Shown here in pieces: positions 47,545 to 57,189 of a stretch of DNA of 64,000 bases; the first letter of the stretch is position 1, and every line of letters begins with the position of its first letter. Source of the DNA: Tardiphaga alba (GTDB taxonomy: Bacteria; Pseudomonadota; Alphaproteobacteria; Rhizobiales; Xanthobacteraceae); the NCBI RefSeq assembly GCF_018279705.1, contig NZ_CP036498.1:744001-808000 (forward strand). Reading direction: 5' to 3'. Both the position numbers and the translations under genes were made by a program. Under the pieces are notes generated by a model. The model had not been told where the DNA came from, searched no databases, and saw nothing but the letters and a program-made list of their open reading frames with translations.

Positions 47545-48366
47545 ATGAAGGTTCGGTTCTGTTTACTCAACGCCGCGCTGATGCTTTGCATCACGTCCAT
47601 ATCGATTGGCAGCATCGCTGCTGCACCTGCAAAGAAGAATGGCGGGTCTTCGAGTCTCGTCGACAGCACATCGCCCACCGTTGTGCTCGTCCACGGAGCA
47701 TGGGCGGATGGATCAAGTTGGTCCAAAGTGATCCCGCTTCTCCAAGCAAGGGGCGTCAAGGTCCTCGGAGTGCAGAATCCGCTAACGTCTCTCGCAGACG
47801 ATGTGGCCGCGACCAAGAAGGTCATCGCGGATGCGAGTGGGCCCGTTGTTCTCGTTGGGCATAGCTGGGCGGGCACAGTCATAACCGAGGCCGGCGTTGA
47901 TCCTCAGGTGAAGGCGCTGGTCTATGTCGCAGCGTTCGCGAATAAGGAAGGGCAGTCTGGAGGTGACCTCGTCAATGCGTATCCGAAGACGCCTGCGCTT
48001 GGAACGATCTGGGACAATGGTCGCGGTTTTCTTCGTCAGACCGAGCACGGCATGATCGAAAACTTCGCGCCGGACTTGCCGAAAAAGGACGCCCGCACAT
48101 TGTTCGTCACTCAGGCACCGCTATCGGCCAGCACCTTCGGCGACAAAGTGACGGTAGCCGCATGGAGAACCGTGCCGTCCTGGTACATCGTATCTGCGAA
48201 CGACCGCGTCATCTCTCCGCAAATGGAGCGCGACCTCGCTGCCATGATGAAAGCCAAGACTACCGTACTTCAATCAAGCCATGTCTCCTTGCTATCGCAC
48301 CCTCGAGAAGTGGCGGCTGTGATTTTGGATGCAGTGTCGACCGTCGCGAAGGAGGCCAAAAAGTGA
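47545..48366 (+). CDS. Secreted small alpha/beta hydrolase
   Basis: 273 residues starting at ATG 47545. A signal peptide (about 1-26, SISIGSIAA) precedes the hydrolase fold. It has VLVHGAWADGSSW, the nucleophile GHSWAGTVI and the histidine in SSHVSLLS. It resembles the cytoplasmic hydrolase at 51653-52354 closely, including QNPLTSLADDV/QNPTTSLAADV, but carries a signal peptide. Its TGA overlaps the GTG of the next gene (GTGA), making a two-gene unit with a secreted metallo-beta-lactamase-fold protein. Confidence 0.9.
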   Translation: MKVRFCLLNAALMLCITSISIGSIAAAPAKKNGGSSSLVDSTSPTVVLVHGAWADGSSWSKVIPLLQARGVKVLGVQNPLTSLADDVAATKKVIADASGPVVLVGHSWAGTVITEAGVDPQVKALVYVAAFANKEGQSGGDLVNAYPKTPALGTIWDNGRGFLRQTEHGMIENFAPDLPKKDARTLFVTQAPLSASTFGDKVTVAAWRTVPSWYIVSANDRVISPQMERDLAAMMKAKTTVLQSSHVSLLSHPREVAAVILDAVSTVAKEAKK

Positions 48367-49351
48367 CACAGCGGCGAACATGGATGAGTGGAGTTGCTGC
48401 AGCGCTGTGCTTGATGGCGGCACTGCTCCCGCCCTTCTCCCGTATGGTGATCACAAGCGCACAAGCAGCCGCGGGTGCCGTGGGTGGCCAGGCGCCCGGC
48501 TACTATCGGATGCATGTCGGCCGGTTTGAAGTCACCGCGATGCTTGATGGCACACATCCGTTTCAGGCAGAAAAACTGGCCGTCGGAGCCAAGCCAGGTC
48601 AGGTAAATGAACTGCTGGGAGAGCAGGCGCTTAAATCGCCCTTCGAGGGAATGATCAACGCGTTTCTCGTTAACACAGGCGGTCGGTTGATACTGATCGA
48701 TGCAGGTGCCGGAAATCTATACGGCAAAGACGGCGGAGGGCTGGTAAAGGCGATCCAAGCCGCTGGATATGTGCCAAGCCAAGTGGACGATGTCTTCATC
48801 ACCCACCTTCACGAAGACCACGCCGGGGGCTTGATGTTGGATGGCAGAGCAGTCTTCCCGAATGCGGTCATCCACGTTTCAAAGCGCGACGCAGACTTTT
48901 GGCTCGATAACCGCAATCAGACCCAAGTTGGCGATCTTCTCAAACCGTTCTTTCCAGCTATCCAAAAGGTGGTTGCGCCCTACATCGCAGAAAACCGCTT
49001 TAAGCCGTTTGAAGGGGATGCAGAACTTATACCTGGTCTCACGCCAATATCTGCTCCGGGACATACGCCAGGCCACACATACTATCTCTTAAAAGACGGT
49101 GTAGACGCCATCTTGTTCTGGGGGACACAGTGCACATGCAGCCGGTGCAATTTCCAGATCCAGAAATCGCGATCGAGTATGATTGGAATGTGCCAATGGC
49201 GGTCGCTGCTCGGAAGAATGCTCTTGCGCTCGCATCAAGCAATGGTTGGTGGGTTGCCGGCGCTCATGTTTCGTTTCCAGGTATTGGTCATATCCGCGCG
49301 GCAGCTCAAGGGTACCGGTGGATTCCCGCAAACTACACGCTCAATCGTTGA
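48363..49351 (+). pseudogene. Secreted metallo-beta-lactamase-fold hydrolase, frameshifted
   Basis: Starts at GTG 48363 with a long signal peptide (about 1-40). The MBL motif TSHLHEDHAGG-type appears as THLHEDHAGG, and PGHTPGHTYYLL supplies the second metal ligands. The frame breaks at the G run 49120-49124; one added G restores WGDTVHMQPVQFPDPE and a C-terminal half ending NYTLNR at 49351. The corrected length is 990 bases, 329 residues. It may hydrolyse lactones or esters in the periplasm with the adjacent hydrolase; this is an inference. Confidence 0.87.
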
Positions 49352-49415
49352 GGGACTCGTGCCGAACAATGGCCTCCACGGACCAACTTAGGAAGGCCCG
49401 TGGAGTGTTCTGATC

Positions 49416-50624
49416 TCATTTGATCGTATCTGCACGGCTTCTGCGCCGGGGCAGCCCGGCCAGCTGCACGCACACTGCGATCAGCGCAAATAGCGCTCCT
49501 GCGGCGCTAACTGCAGTCCAGCCGCCAGCATTCCATGCGACAGTCGCAATTGCCGAACCGCCAGCGCCGCCAAGGAACATTCCGGTCATGAAGACCGTAT
49601 TGAGCCGACTGCGCGCGCCGTGATCAAGAGCGTAGATTATATGTTGGTTAGACACCAACGCACTCTGAATGCCGAAATCGAGAACGACCACCCCGATGGT
49701 CAACGCTACGAGCGATGACCAGGCCCCGAAGATCGCCCAAGCGACCAATGTCAGGATGCCGCCGACCCAGACTACAAGTTGCGGTCCACGCCGATCGGCT
49801 ACACGCCCTGCGATCGGCGCCGCGAAGATACCGACGGCACCGATTACGCCGAAGAGACCAGCGATATCCGCTCCGAGATTGAAGGCAGGGCCTTGAATAT
49901 ACAATGCAAGGATCGTCCAGAAACTCGTAAACGATGCAAACAAAGCAGCTTGCGTCAGAGTTGCTACGCGCAACGCTGAGTGTTGTCTCCAAAGATGCGC
50001 GAGCGATCGGATGGCGTCACGATATCTTATATGCGATGCGGGGGCGTGGTTAGGCAGTATAGCCGTCATCAAGCCAGCAGACAGCAAGGCCATCGGCACG
50101 CCCAGCCAAAACATTTCGCGCCAGCCAGCATGTTCTCCGACAAATCCAGCCAGCGTCCGACTGAACAAAATGCCAGACAGGACCCCCGCCATCACGGTGC
50201 CAATCGTCGCCCCGCGCGTTTCTGGTCGCGAGAGGGATGCCGCGAACGGCACGATCTGTTGGGCGACAGTCGAACTAGCACCAACCGCGAGCGAAGCCGC
50301 GACAGTCAGGGCAGCGGAGGGGGCGATAGCTGCGGCCGCAAGCGCCACCGCTAGGACGAGGAACTGACCAACGATCAACTGCCGTCGCCGCACAAGATCG
50401 CCTAGCGGCAGCAGAAAAAATAGCCCAGCAGCATACCCAAGCTGAGTTGCAGTCGGAATGAGGCCGACGATTGTTTGGCCGGGAAAGTCGGCTTCCATCA
50501 CCCCGAGCATAGGTTGATTGTAATAGATGTTAGCTACCGCGATCCCGCTGGCCGCGCTCATCGCCAATAGTCTGGATCGCCCAATATCAGGTGGTGCTTT
50601 GGAGTTTAGACTGATCGTGCTCAT
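49416..50624 (-). CDS. MFS exporter (intact paralogue)
   Basis: 402 residues, 12 predicted helices, with [22 protein letters not shown] and the A-motif-like PLGDLVRRRQLI. It has near-identical segments to the broken MFS at 18360-19558 and is a good guide for its correction. It probably exports drug-like or aromatic compounds. It diverges from the LysR gene at 50725, which likely controls it; the 100-base gap should hold both promoters. Confidence 0.93.
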   Translation of the reverse strand: MSTISLNSKAPPDIGRSRLLAMSAASGIAVANIYYNQPMLGVMEADFPGQTIVGLIPTATQLGYAAGLFFLLPLGDLVRRRQLIVGQFLVLAVALAAAAIAPSAALTVAASLAVGASSTVAQQIVPFAASLSRPETRGATIGTVMAGVLSGILFSRTLAGFVGEHAGWREMFWLGVPMALLSAGLMTAILPNHAPASHIRYRDAIRSLAHLWRQHSALRVATLTQAALFASFTSFWTILALYIQGPAFNLGADIAGLFGVIGAVGIFAAPIAGRVADRRGPQLVVWVGGILTLVAWAIFGAWSSLVALTIGVVVLDFGIQSALVSNQHIIYALDHGARSRLNTVFMTGMFLGGAGGSAIATVAWNAGGWTAVSAAGALFALIAVCVQLAGLPRRRSRADTIK

Positions 50625-50724
50625 GGCAAGTTCTCCGAACGAATTGATCCCAAGCAGCTAGGATTTCATCGGATTTCGGAGTAGTCATGGTCGGTGTTCT
50701 GCCCGTATATCGGAAATTGATAAA

Positions 50725-51600
50725 GTGGATACTGACGACGTGCTAGTTTTTATAACCGCGGTAAATGGCGGGAGCCTCTCGGAGGCCGCGCGGCGGCTTG
50801 GGATATCGCCCATGCTGGCCAGCCGCCGTCTGGGCTCGCTAGAGAGTGCGTTGGGTGTGCGTTTGTTGCAAAGGACCACGCGGTCCTTGTCCTTGACGCC
50901 GGAGGGGCAAACGCTGCTACCGTTTGCCAAGGCGCTCGTCGAGAATGATGAAGAGGCTCGAGCCGCGCTGCGAACCGAAAGCCGAGGCGCCGCCGGACTA
51001 CTGCGCGTTTCCGTTCCTGTTGCCTTCGGCGCGAAAGTCGTGGCCCCTTTAGTCCCCGCACTTTTGCGCGAAAACCCCGAGTTTCGCATTTCCATCGATA
51101 TGAACGATGGCCTGCCAGACCTCGTTTCCTCCGGTACAGATCTCGCGATCAGAATTGGCCGTCTCAAGGATAGTTCATTGATCGCGCAGAAATTGGCGGA
51201 GAATCCCAGGTCTCTGGTTGCAGCGCCGAGTTACCTCCGAGATCGCAAGAAGCCCGTTCAGATTGCCGATCTTGCGCAACATGAATGTCTACCGCTCGGC
51301 AGCACTACGCATTGGACTTTTCACGCGGCGGGTGGAGACGAACACGTTCGTTTGCTCTCACGGTTCTCATCCAGCAGCATCGTCGGGTGCCATGCTGCTT
51401 GCCTTGCCGGTGGCGGGGTCGCTTTGCTGTCGGATTGGAATGTCGATGAGGATGTCCAGGCAGGTCGCCTCATCCGGTTAGCACTCGAGGATGGTACGCC
51501 GGAGGAGATCGCCATTTGGGCCGTCTATCCGACGACCCGTTTGGTGTTGCCGAAAGTGCGTGTTTTTCTTTCAGCGTTGCGTCGCGCTCTGAATGGCTGA
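50725..51600 (+). CDS. LysR-family regulator
   Basis: 291 residues from GTG 50725 (VDTDDVLVFITAVNGG; no nearer ATG). An N-terminal winged HTH (SLSEAARRLGISPMLASRRLGSLE) precedes the LysR substrate domain. It is of the DsdC/AaeR-like group by style. It is divergent from the MFS exporter and is probably its regulator. The frame is complete. Confidence 0.92.
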   Translation: MDTDDVLVFITAVNGGSLSEAARRLGISPMLASRRLGSLESALGVRLLQRTTRSLSLTPEGQTLLPFAKALVENDEEARAALRTESRGAAGLLRVSVPVAFGAKVVAPLVPALLRENPEFRISIDMNDGLPDLVSSGTDLAIRIGRLKDSSLIAQKLAENPRSLVAAPSYLRDRKKPVQIADLAQHECLPLGSTTHWTFHAAGGDEHVRLLSRFSSSSIVGCHAACLAGGGVALLSDWNVDEDVQAGRLIRLALEDGTPEEIAIWAVYPTTRLVLPKVRVFLSALRRALNG

Positions 51601-51652
51601 ACTGAGTTGTACGTCGAAGTCTTTTGCGTTCGACAGATCCGCGCCGGCTACG

Positions 51653-52354
51653 TCAATTCGTCTTGGCAATCGCATCCAGAATGACTTCGGCGACCTCAGT
51701 CGGCATTGATAGCAGAGATACATGGCTGGCCTTCAATTCGACCGTTGTCGCCTTCATCTTGACCGCCAGCTCGCGCTGGAGCTCGACGCTTACAGCCCGA
51801 TCTTCGCTAGAGATGATATACCAGTTCGGCCTATCCATCCACGCAGCCTTGGTCACCTTGTCGCCGAAGGTGTCTGTCCCGAGCGGTGGCTGTGTTGCCG
51901 CCAGCACGCGCGCCTCAGCCGCAGGCAGATCCTGTGCGACGTTCGTTATCCAGCCGTCGACGCTCATTTTCAGGAAGCCTTCGCCGTCCGGCTTTACTTC
52001 GCCGAGACCGGGCGGAGGAGCGTGTGCGTTGACTTGATCCCCGGTTGACTCTCCCGCCCCGGGCGCGAAAGCCGCCACGAAAACCAGCGCTTTCACTTGC
52101 GGAGAGTTGCCTGCCTCTGTGATCACCGTTCCACCCCAGCTATGGCCGGCAAGCACAACTGGACCGTCGATCCTCTCAATTACGCGACGCGTAGCCTCGA
52201 CATCGGCTGCGAGCGACGTGGTCGGATTCTGAACAGCGACAACGTCGACGTTCTTAGCTTGAAGGATGGCAACCACCCGTCGCCAACTAGACGCATCGGC
52301 CCATGCGCCATGTACGAGGACGACAGTCGAGGACGGTGGGATCGGAGCGGTCAT
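51653..52354 (-). CDS. Small alpha/beta hydrolase
   Basis: 233 residues from ATG 52354 (MTAPIPPSS), the fold start; the same frame runs to 52483 but that part is not homologous. It has VLVHGAWADASSW, the nucleophile GHSWGGTVI and the histidine in ASHVSLLS. It is the cytoplasmic counterpart of the secreted hydrolase at 47545. It lies 129 bases after the AraC-type gene on the same strand and may be its target. Confidence 0.92.
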   Translation of the reverse strand: MTAPIPPSSTVVLVHGAWADASSWRRVVAILQAKNVDVVAVQNPTTSLAADVEATRRVIERIDGPVVLAGHSWGGTVITEAGNSPQVKALVFVAAFAPGAGESTGDQVNAHAPPPGLGEVKPDGEGFLKMSVDGWITNVAQDLPAAEARVLAATQPPLGTDTFGDKVTKAAWMDRPNWYIISSEDRAVSVELQRELAVKMKATTVELKASHVSLLSMPTEVAEVILDAIAKTN

Positions 52355-52483
52355 TGCGGAGGTTCCTTCTGTGCGTTGAGCTTGGCTCGACCGGAGCCTG
52401 TAGAGCGTACTCACGTAGGGCGTGCCTGATATTGAAGGAAATACCGCACTTTGTTCCAAATGCGCTGCCTGCGGCAGAGACAC

Positions 52484-53419
52484 TCAGATTTTGGTTAGTC
52501 GACGCCAGTTCCCCGGCGACGTGCCGACGCTACGAGAAAAGACCCGCGTGAAATGGCTTTGATCTGCAAATCCGCAAACGGCCGCGATTTGAGCAAGTGA
52601 AAGATCAGAGCTGAGGATGAGTTCTCGCGCTCTTTCGATTCGATGCGATAAGACCCAGCGATGGGGCGGGAGGCCAGTTGTCTTGCGGAACGCGTGAATG
52701 AAGTAGCCTCGTGAAAGCCCGCACGCCGCGGCTACATCGCTTAAAGTGACCTTATCGCCTAACCCTTGGCTCAGCATCTCCGTCGCGATCGCCAGTTGCG
52801 CCTTTGACAGCGGTGAACGAACCTGGCGGATCGGTGTCATGGAAGCCGCAGCGTAGCGCTCGAAGAGATGGGCGCCGATCGTGAGACCAAGTTGATCGAG
52901 AAACAGCAAGTCGTTGCTCGCACTTTCCTGAAAGGTAGGCAGAGTCGCTTGCAGAAGATTGGATAGAACTGGGTCCTTAGTCCCGGTAACACACATAAAT
53001 TCCGCGCCGGCCGGGAGGCCATGCTCCTCAGCAAACGCGATCAGAAATGGTCGAGAGATCTCCATCAGGAGAAAGTCGAAGGAGCCTGCCAAATCGGCCC
53101 GGTAGGGAACTGCGAGATCCCGGAGGTAGACGGAGCCTTCGTCAAAATCGTGAGAAGTTGCGTGAGTGGCGTGAAAGATGCGTCTACGATGACTATTGGC
53201 CAACGACATGCCGATGAGATATCCGCGGTCGTCGGCTTCCGTAGCGACCTGACCGAGGCGCGGGTCATCGCTTCCCTTGCGAAAGAACCCTATCCCTTCG
53301 CAGCGCAGTTCTTGGTCCTTGCCTAACTTATTTGAAGAGCAGCCAAACAGATCCTTTTTCGTCACTGAAGCCATTGGTGGGGGAACGGAGACTTCGCTCG
53401 ACATCTCTGCGCACCTCAA
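52484..53419 (-). CDS. AraC-family regulator (intact paralogue)
   Basis: 311 residues. A sensor domain (about 30-190) precedes two HTH motifs: ACGLSRGYFIHAFRKTTGLPPHRWV and GFADQSHFTRVFS. The frame could start at later ATGs (for example residue 16). It is homologous over its full length to the broken regulator at 24981-25900 and shows what that gene's intact product should look like. An upstream element shared by both genes lies at 53496-53517. The hydrolase downstream is the likely target. Confidence 0.93.
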   Translation of the reverse strand: MRCAEMSSEVSVPPPMASVTKKDLFGCSSNKLGKDQELRCEGIGFFRKGSDDPRLGQVATEADDRGYLIGMSLANSHRRRIFHATHATSHDFDEGSVYLRDLAVPYRADLAGSFDFLLMEISRPFLIAFAEEHGLPAGAEFMCVTGTKDPVLSNLLQATLPTFQESASNDLLFLDQLGLTIGAHLFERYAAASMTPIRQVRSPLSKAQLAIATEMLSQGLGDKVTLSDVAAACGLSRGYFIHAFRKTTGLPPHRWVLSHRIERARELILSSDLSLAQIAAVCGFADQSHFTRVFSRSVGTSPGNWRRLTKI

Positions 53420-53495
53420 GCTGCAGAATCACCCGCAGACCAACTTCGATCGGACATCATTGTCCCCCGCGAGCATCACTTGTTCAGTCGCACCA

Positions 53496-53517
53496 CACAA
53501 CTGACTAGTGGTCGATC
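53496..53517. promoter_or_regulatory. Element shared with the other AraC-type gene
   Basis: ACAACTGACTA-G-TGGTC-G-AT, matching ACAACTGACTA-T-TGGTC-A-AT at 25991-26010 with two differences. It lies about 77 bases upstream of the AraC-type ATG. Only the left half of the palindrome seen at the other site is kept here. The region 53420-53662 is otherwise gene-free. Confidence 0.5.
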
Positions 53518-53662
53518 AAAACTAGTCCAAGGTCTAGGAAGGTGAGACGAGGGGAGGAAACGGAAGCCTTGGCGGCCCGCAGAGAGGAAAGTCGTTCCGG
53601 AACGTTTTTATTTCGGATAGCCTTTCACTCCAAGCCGGTGGATTGTGGTTGTAGAGGCCGAT

Positions 53663-53866
53663 ATGTCCAGACTGGTAGAGGCAAAAAACGTGGAGATCAA
53701 AGTGGCCAAAAAGTTTGATCCGGCTCCGGTCGACAAATACGCGCAAAATCCAAAGAAGGCGTTGGAAGCTGACTTAAGTGAGGATCAACTCGACGAAGAA
53801 CTGGCGGAGACGTTTCCAGCTTCTGACCCGTTGAGCGCAATTCAACCAAAGCCATCCGAAGACTAG
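53663..53866 (+). CDS. Small acidic protein with ETFPASDP tail
   Basis: 67 residues from ATG 53663, with GAGG 6 bases upstream; GTG 53645 is an alternative. Lys-rich start (NVEIKVAKKFDP), then acidic ADLSEDQLDEELAETFPASDPLS. The DEELxETFPASDP block is common in small rhizobial proteins of unknown function. No membrane segment or signal peptide. Confidence 0.7.
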   Translation: MSRLVEAKNVEIKVAKKFDPAPVDKYAQNPKKALEADLSEDQLDEELAETFPASDPLSAIQPKPSED

Positions 53867-53972
53867 GCGCACGGCGGCTCTATCGGGATGTCGACACCTC
53901 GGCGTCTACCAATGGGCTTGCAATATGCGAGCAGTCGGCATTCCAGGGTTCGTCAACCGAATTGAAAGCGCC

Positions 53973-55085
53973 ATGTCCCAAGTGCAGCCTCCTCCGCAGC
54001 CGACATCCCCGCCGACTGTCGGTCTCGCTCCAGAAACTTCCACCTTGCGCCGCGTGGCCTTGCCCGTGATTGCGCTTTCGGTCGCGGTCGGCTTCGTGAT
54101 CGTGGCGACGCTGCGATGGGATATCTGGATCGGTAATCGCGCCGTGCAATCAACGGATGATGCGTATGTCCGCGCGCAGACCACGCGGCTATCGAGCCGG
54201 GTGGCCGGGGAAGTCAAAACGGTTGCAGTTAACGATTTTCAACGGGTGAAGGCAGGCGATCGGTTGCTGCAGATCGATCGGGCCGACTACGAGGCGCAAC
54301 TTGCCCAAGCCGATGCGGGCGTGGCCGGGGCTCAGGCGGCGCTGGATAATCTCGCCAACCAGATCGAACTTCAATACGCGACGATCGCTCAGTCCGAAGC
54401 TCAACGCGCCGCAGCCGAAGCACAGGATGTGCAAGCCGAGCAGGAGCTCGAACGGCAAAAATCCCTGAGCCAAAGCGAAGCGGGTACGCGCCAGCGCTTT
54501 GAACAAGCGATCGCCGCCCAAGCGAAGACACAGGCAGATGTTCGGGCGAGCAGGGCGTTGATCGCGGCCCAGAAGCATCAGCTCGAAGTATTGAACGGCA
54601 CTAGAAAACAACGCGCCGCAGATCTTCTGGGAGCCAAAGCAACGCGGGACGCTGCTGCATTGAAGCTCGGCTACACCACCATCGTGGCGCCGTTCGACGG
54701 CGTGGTGAGCGAACGGCAGGTCCAGGCGGGCGACTATGTCAATGTCGGCACCAATCTCATAAGCGTCGTGCCGCTACCTGATGTCTATGTGGTCGCAAAT
54801 TTCAAGGAAACCCAGCTCACGCGTGTGAAGCCCGGCCAGCCGGTCGAGATTGTCGTCGACACCTTTTCGAACCAGACGTTGCGTGGCCGCGTCGAACGCA
54901 TCGCACCCGCTTCAGGCTCGCAATTCGCATTGCTGCCGCCGGACAATGCGTCGGGCAACTTCACGAAAGTCGTTCAACGCGTGCCGGTGCGCATTCTATT
55001 CGATAGAAACCAACCGTTACTCGATCGGCTGTTGCCTGGCATGTCGGTCACCGCGCGGATCGATACGGAGGCCGCGGCCCAATGA
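53973..55085 (+). CDS. HlyD/EmrA-type membrane fusion protein
   Basis: 370 residues. One N-terminal transmembrane segment (about 28-48) is followed by a biotinyl-lipoyl-like domain (VAGEVKTVAVNDFQRVKAGD), a long coiled coil (about 110-210), the second half of the lipoyl domain and a barrel region (VVANFKETQLTRVKPGQPVEI). ATG 53973 was chosen for the membrane-fusion start; the frame is open from 53925. The stop overlaps the MFS gene by four bases (ATGA), giving an EmrAB-like inner-membrane/periplasmic export pair. No TolC-type channel follows. Confidence 0.92.
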   Translation: MSQVQPPPQPTSPPTVGLAPETSTLRRVALPVIALSVAVGFVIVATLRWDIWIGNRAVQSTDDAYVRAQTTRLSSRVAGEVKTVAVNDFQRVKAGDRLLQIDRADYEAQLAQADAGVAGAQAALDNLANQIELQYATIAQSEAQRAAAEAQDVQAEQELERQKSLSQSEAGTRQRFEQAIAAQAKTQADVRASRALIAAQKHQLEVLNGTRKQRAADLLGAKATRDAAALKLGYTTIVAPFDGVVSERQVQAGDYVNVGTNLISVVPLPDVYVVANFKETQLTRVKPGQPVEIVVDTFSNQTLRGRVERIAPASGSQFALLPPDNASGNFTKVVQRVPVRILFDRNQPLLDRLLPGMSVTARIDTEAAAQ

Positions 55086-56674
55086 CCCAGGCGAGCGCCG
55101 TCGACAGCCGCGTGATCGGCGCAGGGCCGGTCTCGACAGGCGGAGCATCGCTTCATCCGCTCTTTGCAGTGGGCGCGGTGCTACTCGGCTCGCTGCTGTC
55201 GAGCGTCGACTCACGGTTGTTCTCACTTGGCCTGCCGGACCTCCGTGGTGGCCTTTCTTTAAGCTTCGATCAAGGTGCCTGGCTCTCCACAGCCGGCACC
55301 GCCTCGCAGATATTCATTGCGCCGGCAGTGGCATGGCTCTCGACAGTGCTCGGCCTACGCCGCGTGCTCGGCATTCCCGCGCTGGTCTATGCGGCGATCT
55401 CGGTGATGATTCCTCTGCTACGCGACTACAATGCCCTGCTGACCGCGCACATTGTCCACGGGCTGTTGCTCGGCACTTTCGTGCCAGCGACGCTGCTGAT
55501 CATCTTCCGAAACTTGCCAATGAAATGGTGGCTGCCGGCGATTGCCATTTACGCCATTCGCGTGGGTTTCACGCTGAATGCGGGAGTTTCGCTGACAGGT
55601 TTCTATATCGAGCATCTCGGCTGGGAGTGGATCTACTGGCAGGATGCGATCATCGCTCCGCTACTCGCTCTGTTCGTGTATCTCGGAACGCCTCGCGAGC
55701 CGATCAATACCTTCGTTCTGCATGAAGCCGATTGGGGCGGTATGCTGCTCTTCGGCTCCGGCGTCGCGATGATCTATGCCGGTCTCGATCAAGGCAATCG
55801 TTTGGACTGGTTCGGATCGGGAATCATAGTCGCGCTGATTGGGGGAGGTGCCGCGCTGGTTGTTGGTTTCTTCATCAACGAGACGATCGTAAGGCGCCCC
55901 TGGGCGCATGCAGAAGTGCTGTTCTCACGCAACATCGGCTTTGCTTTGCTGGTGGTCCTGCTCTACTCGATGACAAGCCTTTCCAACTCGTCGCTTGTCC
56001 CAAACTTCCTAAGCTCCGTCGCGCAACTCAAGCCTGTGCAATTCGGGTGGGTGTTTCTGTTATGCGGCACCGCGCCGATGATCTTACTGCTGCCGTTATC
56101 GATCTATCTCATTCGTCGATACGATGTGAAACTCGTCCTGATCGTAGGCCTGGCCGCCTTCGCTGCCGCGGCATTGCTCGGCACGATGTTGACCTCGGCC
56201 TGGTCTCCATCTGATTTCGCCCCGATGCTTCTGCTGCAGTCCCTCGGGCATTCATTCACCCTGTTGCCGATCATTATCATCGCGCTGTCTAATTCGGATC
56301 CAACTCGAGCAACCGCCTTTGCGGCATACATTCAGGTCATGCGGCTTGGTGGCGCGGAAATCAGCGTCGCATTGATGACGACTTGGTTGCGCATGCGCGA
56401 ACAAGTGCATTCCAATTTGTTAGGGCTTCATGTAGCCGCCGGAGATGCGGACGTATCGAGATTGCTCGGCAAGCTGAACGCCCTGTTTGCGCCCCATGGC
56501 GAGGATCTTGCAGTGGCGCGAAGTGTCGGAACGCTGGCGAGCATGGTGCAAAAGCAGGCCAACACGCTGGCCTATATCGATGGATTCTGGCTGACATTCT
56601 GGTTTGCCATCGCAGGCCTTGTTTGCGTTTCTCTGATCGGGCGCGCTCCAATTGGTCCATTTTCGCCGCGCTGA
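55082..56674 (+). CDS. DHA2 (EmrB-type) MFS drug exporter
   Basis: 530 residues with about 14 hydrophobic segments, the count typical for DHA2 transporters. It has TAGTASQIFIAPAVAWLS, a GLDQGNRLDW loop and TRATAFAAYIQVMRLGGAEISVALM. It starts inside the HlyD-type gene and works with it to move toxic organic compounds from the cytoplasm toward the outer membrane. No adjacent regulator; the TetR-type gene at 57190 points the other way. Confidence 0.92.
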   Translation: MTQASAVDSRVIGAGPVSTGGASLHPLFAVGAVLLGSLLSSVDSRLFSLGLPDLRGGLSLSFDQGAWLSTAGTASQIFIAPAVAWLSTVLGLRRVLGIPALVYAAISVMIPLLRDYNALLTAHIVHGLLLGTFVPATLLIIFRNLPMKWWLPAIAIYAIRVGFTLNAGVSLTGFYIEHLGWEWIYWQDAIIAPLLALFVYLGTPREPINTFVLHEADWGGMLLFGSGVAMIYAGLDQGNRLDWFGSGIIVALIGGGAALVVGFFINETIVRRPWAHAEVLFSRNIGFALLVVLLYSMTSLSNSSLVPNFLSSVAQLKPVQFGWVFLLCGTAPMILLLPLSIYLIRRYDVKLVLIVGLAAFAAAALLGTMLTSAWSPSDFAPMLLLQSLGHSFTLLPIIIIALSNSDPTRATAFAAYIQVMRLGGAEISVALMTTWLRMREQVHSNLLGLHVAAGDADVSRLLGKLNALFAPHGEDLAVARSVGTLASMVQKQANTLAYIDGFWLTFWFAIAGLVCVSLIGRAPIGPFSPR

Positions 56675-57189
56675 CGAGCTTGGCCGGGGCACGGCGACAA
56701 CTATGTCTCCTTGGCGTAATGCAGACTGAAGCTGTTCAGACGGTGAAGCGCTTCTCGGTCGACCAAAAGCTCTATCCCTTCCGAAATTTGGACGGATTTG
56801 AAAAGCGGCAAACAGGGCCATCCACGCCGTTCCTGCTGTATGAGAAGCAAGTCTCCCATGCCCATGATCACCGCACATGTGGTTTGATGGATGAGTCAAT
56901 CGGCGGATAGCGTTCGCTATCGATACAGGCGAGTGAAGAATCTTCTGAGTTTTCGAGGTTTTGACGTGCTCGCAGGCGAAGCGTTCGCATGCGCTCTATC
57001 AAGGCGGTGCGCGGCGCTCCAAGCTTCAATGACGTCCGCCCCGGCATTTTGGGCAATCAGGTCGAACGATTTGAGGAGTAGGCGATACTTGATGATCGCA
57101 GAAGAGACGCCCTCTGCACCCGGGAAGGTCGTTCAGATCAAGACTAACTGAGACATCAGCTGGCTGGTCTCTGACCGGCGAGCATTGTT
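56675..57189. other. Region without a recognisable gene
   Basis: 515 bases between the exporter and the TetR-type gene. Open frames of 60-90 codons exist (for example from 56716, starting MQTEAVQTVKRFSVDQKLYPF, and from 56891), but none shows a known domain. The first has a faint hydrolase-like look and could be a decayed remnant. No hairpin terminator was seen. Confidence 0.4.

Noticed and set aside
56716..56910. Possible small protein MQTEAVQTVKRFSVDQ...
   Set aside because: Faint hydrolase-like opening only; ends soon and no conserved motif follows.
56891..57151. 86-codon plus-strand frame before the TetR gene
   Set aside because: No domain; overlaps a comparable minus-strand frame, so both are probably chance.
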